Shown here piece by piece: positions 7,156 to 13,428 of a stretch of DNA of 15,165 bases (the first letter of the stretch is position 1; the number at the start of each line of letters is the position of its first letter). The notes beneath the pieces are model-generated. The model had not been told where the DNA came from. It searched no databases and saw nothing but the letters and a program-made list of their open reading frames with translations. The translations under genes and the position numbers were made by a program. This DNA is from Bacteroidales bacterium UBA4116 (GTDB lineage: Bacteria > Bacteroidota > Bacteroidia > Bacteroidales > Tannerellaceae): NCBI GenBank assembly GCA_002381645.1, contig DFXE01000023.1, positions 200,468-215,632 of the forward strand. The letters run 5' to 3'.

Positions 7156-7189
7156 CAAAAGTAGCCATTTATACAGAACAACAGTCAAA
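7156..7189 (-). promoter_or_regulatory. Promoter of copy B
   Basis: Minus strand: TTTG (7189-7186), 22 bases, then TACTTTTG (7163-7156), an exact TAnnTTTG -7 box. The spacing is one base longer than the usual 19-21. It predicts a leader of about 14 bases. The remaining 230 bases up to the terminator at 7421 hold nothing I can identify. Confidence 0.55.
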
Positions 7190-7420
7190 TATACCCGTCA
7201 AATTTCGCAAAAGCCAAAGGAAAAAAGCTACTACCGGTGAAAAATAGTTATACTTTATAAAAGCTTCAACATCGTTCTTATAACGAAAGTGATAATTCTC
7301 CTTGTCTCCATAATCTGTTCATATACAAAGTGTTTGAGGCATATCTCCAATATATGATATCCTTAAATATTATCTTTGAACTGTTTAGAATATCTGTAAA
7401 ATAACAATCATAAAGGGCAC

Positions 7421-7460
7421 AAAAAAACCGAAGAAAATACTCCTTCGGTTTGATTTTTTT
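7421..7460 (-). terminator. Intrinsic terminator, probably bidirectional
   Basis: A perfect 9-base stem: AAACCGAAG (7425-7433) pairs with CTTCGGTTT (7443-7451) around a 9-base loop. On the minus strand it ends in a T-run (A-run 7421-7427 on the plus strand), and on the plus strand in TTTTTTT (7454-7460). It lies about 40 bases after the lipoprotein stop and separates that gene from the nucleotidyltransferase-HEPN pair. Confidence 0.85.
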
Positions 7461-7496
7461 AAGGAGGACTTATAACGCGTCCACTCTTATATTTTT

Positions 7497-7853
7497 TTAC
7501 TTTCTTGTATAAGTTAGTGACTCACCTTCAAATGTCAGTTCCATTTTATTTCCGTTTATTTTGCCGGAAACAGTAGCCAAAGGTGTTATTATTTTTACAT
7601 TAGGAGAATTATAAGTATATGTTCCTTCTGCGATTTCATCATCATCGGAATATGAAATTTCAACTTTTGTTTCAGTAACAAAATAAATAGTTTCCGTAAA
7701 ATTATCATCATTATAGGGATCATAATGTTGTGTTTCCCATCTTGTACCCTTTAAAGAGTCTTTTAATTCTTTAGGAACGTTATCATCATCATCCGAACAA
7801 GCTGTAATTAAAAACGGTAATGTCAAGAGGAGGTAAAATAAAATCTTTTTCAT
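7497..7853 (-). CDS. Small lipoprotein with surface-export signal
   Basis: A 118-residue protein with a type II signal peptide: MKK, then a hydrophobic core, then the lipobox ITAC with the lipidated Cys at 19. The residues right after it, SDDDD (20-24), match the acidic lipoprotein export signal known in Bacteroides, which sends lipoproteins to the outer face of the outer membrane or into vesicles. The mature part begins LKGTRWETQ (34-42) and then alternates short polar beta-strands (TETIYFVTETKVEISYS, TYTYNSPNVKIITP, GKINGNKMELTFEG), compatible with a small lipocalin-like or other beta-sandwich fold; I cannot name the family. It is monocistronic, with its own terminator. The gene is AT-rich compared with the dap and ABC genes. 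Function unknown. Confidence 0.8.
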   Translation of the reverse strand: MKKILFYLLLTLPFLITACSDDDDNVPKELKDSLKGTRWETQHYDPYNDDNFTETIYFVTETKVEISYSDDDEIAEGTYTYNSPNVKIITPLATVSGKINGNKMELTFEGESLTYTRK

Positions 7854-7902
7854 GTCGAATTTTTTAAAATTAAGTAATTAGTATGATATATCAAAAACAG
7901 CG

Positions 7903-7910
7903 CAAAATTA
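7903..7910 (-). promoter_or_regulatory. Possible -7 box for the lipoprotein gene
   Basis: The minus strand reads TAATTTTG, fitting TAnnTTTG, about 50 bases before the ATG at 7853. No TTTG lies at the right distance upstream, so this is weak. Confidence 0.25.
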
Positions 7911-8335
7911 AAAAAAATATTTAAAAGTAAAATTAGTATGTTGCTTTTTGTAATAAAAATAAAAAATTTTGTCATAGATATTACTTTATAGGGTATATGT
8001 AAAAGTGTTATAATATACGCTTTTACTACTTTACCTTCAAACTGTAATTTTATCGAAGTAAATTAATAACCTTATAAAAAAGAAATTAATACCTTATAAC
8101 CTATTTATCTGTCCCGTTTAGAATAAGCTCTTAAATCACAATAAATATTAAGTAACACGCTAAAATATTAAAAAATGTAAACTATGTACAACCTGAAAAA
8201 CAGATAGATCAAAATATTGCACCAGATAAAAAGTTATAACAAAAATATCAATCTACAAGAAATGACAAAAATCACTGCAAGCGCCCTGTCAAAAAGAAAC
8301 TAACGGTGCAACCCGTGCTTACACCTTCGGACTAT
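7911..8335. other. AT-rich non-coding stretch
   Basis: Between the divergent lipoprotein and DUF6266-like genes. It has no open frame with codon character. It holds a weak stem-loop (7999-8007 with 8018-8026, one G-T pair, no T-run) and a short imperfect direct repeat, AATTAATAACCTTATAA (8061-8077) and AATTAATACCTTATAA (8084-8099). Nothing else is recognised until the GC-richer repeat block begins at about 8300. Confidence 0.5.
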
Positions 8336-8395
8336 CCCTGCACTGCTTAGCACCTCTGTTGCACCATCTTAGCACCTCGCTTGCACCTTGCAGGG
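8336..8395. repeat. Two adjacent 22-bp direct repeats inside an inverted repeat
   Basis: 8346-8367 and 8368-8389 are back-to-back 22-base units sharing CTTAGCACCTC, then two variable bases, then TTGCACC. They are bracketed by CCCTGCA (8336-8342) and TGCAGGG (8389-8395), a perfect 7-base inverted repeat. More GCACC/GGTGC-type words occur just upstream (GGTGCAACC at 8305-8313, GTGCTTACACC at 8315-8325). The block is GC-rich within an AT-rich gap and lies about 110-165 bases before the DUF6266-like start. With only two units and no spacers it is not a CRISPR. A regulator-binding array or recombination target is possible. Confidence 0.6.
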
Positions 8396-8431
8396 TTCAA
8401 AAAAAATGCATACCTTACCCCCACGTTGATA

Positions 8432-8459
8432 AACGTACCATAAAAAAACACAGTACGTT
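8432..8459. promoter_or_regulatory. Inverted repeat upstream of DUF6266-like gene
   Basis: AACGTAC (8432-8438) and GTACGTT (8453-8459) form a perfect 7-base inverted repeat with a 14-base A-rich spacer, 42 bases before the ATG at 8502. The spacing fits a dimeric regulator site, or a hairpin in a leader. I find no consensus TAnnTTTG box here, so how this gene is transcribed is unclear. Confidence 0.4.
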
Positions 8460-8501
8460 AACCGAAGGGCTGAAATATTCATGATTTAAACTCTATTAAT
8501 T

Positions 8502-9587
8502 ATGGCGCAGATTAAAAGTATGGCCATAGGAGATGCCCGAAAATCCATAGGTAACATCACCTATCGCTACGTAGGAGGACAAACGATCGCCTCTCAAAAG
8601 ATCACACAGAACAACAGCCGTACACCCGGACAGATCCGCCAACGGCGAGCAATGACCGAAATGTCGCACCTTGCTAAAACCCTCGATCCCGTTATCCGGT
8701 ACGGGTTTAAGCACGAAGGAGGCCGCACCGCGCGAAACTTTTTCACGCACTTCAACAAGCCATACATGGCTTATATAAAGGAACATGACGAGATCGACTC
8801 AAGCCTTCCGCCCATATCCAACCTTTGTATCGCGATGGCCGACCCCCTGTTCCGGCAAAAGATCTACGCCGGGAACGGAACCATCCGCGCCATCAACGAA
8901 TTCCGTTGGAGCGGCGATAAGAACCTGGAAGGAACGATCAACCTCACACGCCCTTTCCAGGCAGGCGATGAGATCGTCATAGCAGCCATGTACTCCTACA
9001 GGCGGCTCGACGAACCCTTCGAACGCGTCAAGCTGTTCAACCATATCGTAGAACCGCCCGATATCATACGGCTGGAGCAGCCCGACCAGTACGTGGTGAA
9101 TCCCCTTACCATTCCCGGGCTCGACATCCTCGGGAGTCTGCCCCCCGATGCCGAATACCTCGAAATACTCGTCACCGCACTCGTAAAAGGGGCAAAAGAC
9201 CATACCACATCCGAAATACGGCCCATGCCGGATATGCTCTATCATTACGACATCAGCGCAGAAGAACGCGCAGACGACGATACCTATAATATAAAGGTAA
9301 CAGACGCCGCCCGTTTCAGCAGCGAAATAGGGGAGGACGCCCGCAACTCAACGCTCATTGTCAACTACGGTCCTGAAAAAGGCAAGATAAATTACCCATC
9401 CAATCCCCTTACCGCCTCCGGAAGCGGCGATATTACAGGAATAACGCTCCAGCCGCCTCCCGGATATAAATTCGTCGACGCAATGGAAATGAACACCTAT
9501 GGCGATGCCATACTGGTGATAAACGGCAGTCAGACAGCAGCTTTGTCTATAACCTTCCTGCCCGGAATAGAAAAGAAAAACGGATAG
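8502..9587 (+). CDS. DUF6266-like protein of unknown function
   Basis: A 361-residue protein without signal peptide or membrane segments. The N-terminal 110 residues look like the DUF6266 family of Bacteroidota: MAQIKSMAIGDARKSIGNIT at the start, then GGQTIASQKI (25-34), NNSRTPGQIRQRRAM (37-51) and the later GRTARNFFTHFN (74-85). The N-terminus is basic and Thr/Gln/Arg-rich, as in that family. The rest (about 120-361) is rich in beta-type segments and prolines and ends with repeated Thr/Gly strands (about 300-350); it is longer than the roughly 200-residue DUF6266 proteins I know, so it may carry an extra domain. Assignment is by remembered motifs, not by search. Codon use is GC-rich, unlike the AT-rich upstream gap. 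No Shine-Dalgarno is seen before the ATG. It is followed by a terminator at 9648. Function unknown. Confidence 0.55.
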   Translation: MAQIKSMAIGDARKSIGNITYRYVGGQTIASQKITQNNSRTPGQIRQRRAMTEMSHLAKTLDPVIRYGFKHEGGRTARNFFTHFNKPYMAYIKEHDEIDSSLPPISNLCIAMADPLFRQKIYAGNGTIRAINEFRWSGDKNLEGTINLTRPFQAGDEIVIAAMYSYRRLDEPFERVKLFNHIVEPPDIIRLEQPDQYVVNPLTIPGLDILGSLPPDAEYLEILVTALVKGAKDHTTSEIRPMPDMLYHYDISAEERADDDTYNIKVTDAARFSSEIGEDARNSTLIVNYGPEKGKINYPSNPLTASGSGDITGITLQPPPGYKFVDAMEMNTYGDAILVINGSQTAALSITFLPGIEKKNG

Positions 9588-9609
9588 AAGGTTAAAACAA
9601 GTTAAAGAA

Positions 9610-9641
9610 TTTGGTTTATAACGTAAACCACTTTATATTTG
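9610..9641 (+). promoter_or_regulatory. Promoter with embedded operator, copy 1
   Basis: TTTG (9610-9613), 20 bases, TATATTTG (9634-9641): a full Bacteroidota promoter. Between the boxes lies the palindrome GGTTTA-N5-TAAACC (9613-9629), placed where a bound protein would block RNA polymerase. The palindrome and the following ACTTTA recur at 9689-9711. The obvious candidate binder is the winged-helix regulator at 10322-10606, which would make the operon autoregulated; this is inference. Confidence 0.65.
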
Positions 9642-9647
9642 TAAAAG

Positions 9648-9678
9648 ACTAAAAGCCCAAACAGCTTTTAGTTTTTTT
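9648..9678 (+). terminator. Intrinsic terminator just downstream of the promoter
   Basis: ACTAAAAGC (9648-9656) pairs perfectly with GCTTTTAGT (9664-9672) around a 7-base loop, followed by a T-run to 9678. It ends the DUF6266-like transcript (stop at 9587), but it also begins right where the promoter at 9610-9641 should start RNA synthesis, so it would be the first thing that promoter transcribes. Confidence 0.8.
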
Positions 9679-9688
9679 AAAAACATCA

Positions 9689-9711
9689 GGTTTATAAAAT
9701 AAACCACTTTA
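9689..9711 (+). promoter_or_regulatory. Operator copy 2
   Basis: GGTTTA-TAAAA-TAAACC followed by ACTTTA, matching the copy at 9613-9635 in 21 of 23 bases (both differences in the 5-base centre). It begins 55 bases before the membrane-protein ATG. Here no TTTG or TAnnTTTG boxes frame it. The two palindromes are 76 bases apart. Confidence 0.6.
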
Positions 9712-9743
9712 CGAAAACATAAACAACAAAAAATAAAAGTAAA

Positions 9744-10322
9744 ATGGAAGACAGGAAAATAACAGAAAAAGAAAGCCTCGACCTGATAACGCAGATGATC
9801 AGGAACACGCAAAACAAGATTGAAGCAGGCAGCGGGCGTCCCTTCCTGTTATTTGGTTACACCAGCATAGCCTTTGCCGTAGCCATCTGGTTCCTGATCA
9901 CTACCACCGGAACATGGTACTGGAACTACCTTTGGTTTCTGCTGCCCGTCATCTGCTGGCCCATAGCGATCCGTATTTACAAAAAGAATAAAAACAAAAC
10001 CACCTATATCGACCGGGTGGTCACCAACCTTTGGATACTATCCGCCGTAGCCATTTTCATCGCCTGCAGCCCCACCATTATATACCCGGAGTTGGAAAGC
10101 CTCTTCTTTACCATTATCATACTGGGTATGGCTACAACGCTTACCGGGCTTATCCTCCGTATCCGTACCATCACAACAGCCGGAGCCATCACCATGCTGA
10201 TCTCGCCCGTAATGTTATGGCTTGAGGGGGCGGACAGGATACTGCCATTTGCCGCCATATTCCTGCTGATCTTTGTGATACCGGGGCATATCCTGAATAA
10301 CAAAAGTAAAAACATAGCCTGA
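9744..10322 (+). CDS. Polytopic inner-membrane protein of unknown function
   Basis: A 192-residue protein with a short charged N-terminus (ITEKESLDLITQMI, residues 6-19) and about six hydrophobic segments: roughly 34-53, 60-77, 94-112, 117-137, 141-158 and 164-183. A basic loop (IYKKNKNKT, 78-86) separates the second and third. I recognise it only as the kind of small membrane protein found beside winged-helix regulators in Bacteroidota; it could sense a membrane signal for that regulator. The stop codon overlaps the regulator's ATG by one base (TGATG at 10320-10324), so the two are translationally coupled and probably work together. No catalytic motif is seen. Expression is likely under the operator-bearing promoter upstream. 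Confidence 0.7.
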   Translation: MEDRKITEKESLDLITQMIRNTQNKIEAGSGRPFLLFGYTSIAFAVAIWFLITTTGTWYWNYLWFLLPVICWPIAIRIYKKNKNKTTYIDRVVTNLWILSAVAIFIACSPTIIYPELESLFFTIIILGMATTLTGLILRIRTITTAGAITMLISPVMLWLEGADRILPFAAIFLLIFVIPGHILNNKSKNIA

Positions 10323-10606
10323 TGTTCAAGGAATTAAACCCATTGTTACACTCCGAATTGCGGCTTGCCGTCATGTCGCTTCTGATAAGCGTGGAAAATG
10401 CGGACTTCGTCTATATCCGCGAACAAACAGGAGCAACAGCCGGAAACCTCAGCATACAGATAGATAAACTAAGCAAAGCAGGGTACATCGAAGTAGAAAA
10501 GACCTACAAGGGAAAAGTACCCTGTACCCTCTGTAAAATAACTCCCCTGGGAATACAGGCATTCGAAGAATACGTAGAAGCCCTCCGCAGCTATGTAAAA
10601 CTGTAA
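10322..10606 (+). CDS. Winged-helix transcriptional regulator
   Basis: A 94-residue protein that is one winged-helix domain (HTH_34 type, related to MarR/ArsR). Seen: LNPLLHSELRLAVMSLLI (5-22), a recognition-helix region ATAGNLSIQIDKLSKAGYIE (38-57), then the wing VEKTYKGKVPCTLCKITPLG (58-77) and a C-terminal dimerisation helix EEYVEALRSYVKL. There is no separate ligand domain. The wing has two cysteines, C68 and C71, in a C-T-L-C arrangement, which could sense metal or redox state, though in this family the segment is usually prT.y.lT without a conserved Cys pair. The gene is coupled to the membrane protein before it. It is the likely binder of the GGTTTA-N5-TAAACC palindromes. The target operon probably includes the ABC permease genes downstream, but a 339-base gap intervenes. 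Confidence 0.85.
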   Translation: MFKELNPLLHSELRLAVMSLLISVENADFVYIREQTGATAGNLSIQIDKLSKAGYIEVEKTYKGKVPCTLCKITPLGIQAFEEYVEALRSYVKL

Positions 10607-10945
10607 AATCAAAACAATAAACCTAAACGGGACAACCATCGCGTTACCCGCACCCGCGGACAGGCACACAACAAGCCTGTTCCCGGCCACCCACATCCTG
10701 TAATGCAACGGAAACAGCAACTGCTCCGGTACTCATCACTTCCGGAGTAAGCCATCCGTATACCTATTACTGAACGGGCACGTACCGCCCGTTAGCATAC
10801 CGCTGTATCCTACAATCAATCTATGGTAATAATTAATATATAATGATGCAGTTATCATATAAACAATAGATAAATAATAGAAATAGAATAAGATTACAAT
10901 ACATATAAAAACAAATGTATTAAAATATAGAAACAATATAATTAT
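10607..10945. other. Gap with three hairpins; GC-rich then AT-rich
   Basis: The first 190 bases are GC-rich and contain three successive stem-loops: ACAGGC/GCCTGT (10660-10680), CTCCGG/CCGGAG (10724-10747) and AACGGGC/GCCCGTT (10773-10793, perfect 7 bases). None has a T-run. From about 10800 to the permease ATG it is very AT-rich, with no TAnnTTTG box on the plus strand. A 31-codon open stretch (about 10607-10702) has coding-like codons but no acceptable start. It may be the scar of a lost gene. No ABC ATPase motif is found here. Confidence 0.5.
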
Positions 10946-12184
10946 ATGATACAATTAAAATACATAATAAATAATTTAGGACGCAAAAAGAAGCAAACAT
11001 TCTTTACAGTCCTATGTATTGGAATAACTTCCTTTATCATATTTGCTGATTTCTCGATGATAAATGGAATTGAAAAACAATTGAAAAAAGGCATCAATGA
11101 AGTCTTTTCCGGAGAATATATAATCTATCAGTCAGATAAAGAGAATATAAATGTATTAGAATCCAATATCAACGAGCAGGAAGAATTTGAATGGAATACA
11201 GAACAAACTCATTTAATCGAAACGGTCTATCCCGGCCTCCAACCCCTGAAGCGGGTACGGATAGGAAGCATCGTCTCCTATGAAGAAGAGACAAGCTATA
11301 CCCACATCCACGCACTCGAAGACCGGCACCTGCGGAAAATAGCGCAGATGCTCACCCTTACAGAGGGACAAATGCCCTGCCGGACGGGAGAAATGATCAT
11401 CAGCCGAAGCCTCGCCGATGACCTCGGGTGCACAACAGGAGACACCCTTCTCCTCCTTGCCGGGAATATCCACAACTATATGACCGATGCCACAGCCATC
11501 GTAACAGGCATATTTGAAGAAAAAGGGCTTGCCCTTTTCATGACACATACTACCTTCATGACCTATCCCACGGGAGAAGAGATCGCAGGTATCAGTCCGG
11601 GGCACGCCATTGAGGTCATCCTCAATGCCCCCGAAGGTGAAGGCATATCCGCACAAACAGCCGGAACCATCCACAACTCGCTGCTAAAAATAAACCCCCG
11701 TATACATATGGCAAACTGGACACAGACCATACCCCTTATGAATGCCATAGTCAATGTATGGAAAGGAGGAGGCGCCATCACCCAGGTTATATTTATCCTC
11801 TTCAGCCTCATTATACTTATCACCCTTAGTACCCAAATGATCCGCTCGAGGAAAAAAGAGATAGGCACACTTGTGGCGATCGGCTTCACATGGAAGAAAA
11901 TAACCCGGATGCTCCTTGCCGAATACACCATCATCACCCTGATATCCGTCACCCTGAGCGCCCTTTTACTGCTTGCGCTTATGCGAAGCATACCCGGCGG
12001 AACGATCCCCGTCGGTTCCGAATATATGCAATCCGCGCTGATGACCGATACGCTGCCGCCGTCGTTATACCTGCGCGACTACCTTTATGTGCTGGTCCTG
12101 TTCATAGCAACCACACTTACATCCGTCGGCATAAGCCTGCGGAAACTAAAAAAGCATAAGATCAACCAACTCATAAACAACTGA
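10946..12184 (+). CDS. ABC transporter permease, FtsX/MacB/LolC type (first)
   Basis: A 412-residue inner-membrane permease with the standard layout: TM1 at about 19-38, a large periplasmic MacB-like domain (about 40-275), then three TM segments at about 277-299, 320-345 and 378-397. The FtsX-domain hallmark RKKEIGTLVAIGFTWKKI (301-318), between TM2 and TM3, is the coupling-helix region that contacts an ATPase. Proteins of this type do not form a channel; they pull lipoproteins or peptides out of the membrane or drive periplasmic work. It is separated by 7 bases from a second permease, so a heterodimer like LolC/LolE is likely. The first 270 bases (residues 1-91) are markedly AT-rich with different codon choice, changing sharply near 11220. 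No Shine-Dalgarno is seen. The cognate ATPase gene is not in the window. Confidence 0.9.
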   Translation: MIQLKYIINNLGRKKKQTFFTVLCIGITSFIIFADFSMINGIEKQLKKGINEVFSGEYIIYQSDKENINVLESNINEQEEFEWNTEQTHLIETVYPGLQPLKRVRIGSIVSYEEETSYTHIHALEDRHLRKIAQMLTLTEGQMPCRTGEMIISRSLADDLGCTTGDTLLLLAGNIHNYMTDATAIVTGIFEEKGLALFMTHTTFMTYPTGEEIAGISPGHAIEVILNAPEGEGISAQTAGTIHNSLLKINPRIHMANWTQTIPLMNAIVNVWKGGGAITQVIFILFSLIILITLSTQMIRSRKKEIGTLVAIGFTWKKITRMLLAEYTIITLISVTLSALLLLALMRSIPGGTIPVGSEYMQSALMTDTLPPSLYLRDYLYVLVLFIATTLTSVGISLRKLKKHKINQLINN

Positions 12185-12191
12185 AAACAAC

Positions 12192-13409
12192 ATGAACACC
12201 AATCATAAAATAGCCATCCGCAACGTACACAAGAACATGCGCACGACCTGGCTTAACGGACTCGGGATAAGCCTTACGGCCATAGCGCTTATCCTCATCC
12301 ATTCCCTGTCGCGCGGAGTAGAAGAACAAATGGTAAAACGCAGCATCCGGTTCGAAACCGGGGCAGTCACCGTACAGATCAAAAAAGAACTCTCAGGATG
12401 GGAGAACCGGCCGGCCGGAGACAGCGCCTACCACGTACTAACACAATACCTTACGGGCGATGGCGCGGTAAAAGACTACCGTCCCCGCATCATTACCCAT
12501 AACGCCCTGCTTTACGAAACCAGCGGAACTCACCGGGTAAACATCCAGGGACTACAGGAGGGTGAAATTGCCCTTCTGGGCCAAATGGTCGAAATAATGC
12601 AGGGAAACACCGATTGGAAGCACATACCCAACGGGATGATCATAAGCCGGGGACTGGCAGACGAAGCGGCGCTCAGCATCGGCGACGAATACGACATCGT
12701 GCAGCAATCCGCCGACGGGACCATCAATATACAAGACTTCATGGTGACAGGAATTTTCCGTAACACTTCACTGCAGAATAAGAATACAGTCTACACCACT
12801 TTCCAACAGGCAAAAAGCCTTTACCATACCAACCTGCCTACCCACCTGCTGATCGACCTTGCCGATATCCGGCAGGCAGCGGCGGTGAAGCAACACCTCA
12901 TCCGGCTGATGCCCGGCCCCCACGTCGAAGTAACAGCCTACACCGACAATCTCAGCCGGGCCAAAGCGCTATCCGGCATCAACCGCACATTCATGACCAG
13001 CATGGCAGGCTTCCTCCTCATGATATCCTTTATCGGGATCTGGGCCATGCAGGTAGAAAACATCAATCAGCGCAGGCGCGAAATAGGCACCCTGCTCACC
13101 TTCGGGTTTACCCCCGGGGCCGTAAAACAAATATTCCAGGCAGAAACCCTCTATATCAGTGTGATCTACCTCGTGGCAGGAACGGCCGCCGTACTGTCGC
13201 TCATAACAGCAGTGAATCATGCCGGAGGGGTAAACCTCGGAGAATCAGCCGCTTTTGCATTCGGCTCATCCATCGTGAATCCCGAACTCCGTATAACCGA
13301 TATCCTGCTCACGGCAGCCATAATAATCCTGTACCCTGCCGTAGCCACGTGGATATCCCTGCGTACACTGAATAAAAAGCAAATAATCACTTTGTTGAAT
13401 AATAATTAA
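12192..13409 (+). CDS. ABC transporter permease, FtsX/MacB/LolE type (second)
   Basis: A 405-residue partner of the preceding permease with the same architecture: TM1 at about 20-39, periplasmic domain to about 268, TM2 about 270-289, TM3 about 315-340, TM4 about 370-390. The coupling segment RRREIGTLLTFGFTPGAVKQ is at 294-313. The N-terminus AIRNVHKNMRTTWLNGLGIS (8-27) is typical of this group. Unlike the first permease it is uniformly GC-rich. It starts 7 bases after the stop of the first and ends 19 bases before the LolA-like gene, so these form an operon. The pair plus a LolA-like protein points to transfer of a lipid or lipoprotein from the inner membrane to a periplasmic carrier; the real Lol system in Bacteroidota is separate, so a dedicated cargo is more likely. 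Confidence 0.9.
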   Translation: MNTNHKIAIRNVHKNMRTTWLNGLGISLTAIALILIHSLSRGVEEQMVKRSIRFETGAVTVQIKKELSGWENRPAGDSAYHVLTQYLTGDGAVKDYRPRIITHNALLYETSGTHRVNIQGLQEGEIALLGQMVEIMQGNTDWKHIPNGMIISRGLADEAALSIGDEYDIVQQSADGTINIQDFMVTGIFRNTSLQNKNTVYTTFQQAKSLYHTNLPTHLLIDLADIRQAAAVKQHLIRLMPGPHVEVTAYTDNLSRAKALSGINRTFMTSMAGFLLMISFIGIWAMQVENINQRRREIGTLLTFGFTPGAVKQIFQAETLYISVIYLVAGTAAVLSLITAVNHAGGVNLGESAAFAFGSSIVNPELRITDILLTAAIIILYPAVATWISLRTLNKKQIITLLNNN

Positions 13410-13428
13410 CAATAAAAAAAGAATAAAG

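Noticed and set aside
7999..8026. Stem-loop in the AT-rich gap as a terminator
   Set aside because: Stem is A/T-dominated with a G-T pair, and no T-run follows on either strand; expected by chance in such AT-rich DNA.
8336..8395. CRISPR array
   Set aside because: Only two units, directly adjacent without spacers, and no cas genes in the window.
8496..8786. Minus-strand open frame over the start of the DUF6266-like gene
   Set aside because: Antisense to a better-supported gene, with no family features.
10607..10702. Short open stretch that could encode about 31 residues after the regulator
   Set aside because: Codons look plausible, but there is no ATG, GTG or TTG start in frame; kept only as a possible scar of a lost gene.
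10607..10945. Remnant of an ABC ATPase gene
   Set aside because: No Walker A, signature or Walker B sequence could be read in any frame of the gap.
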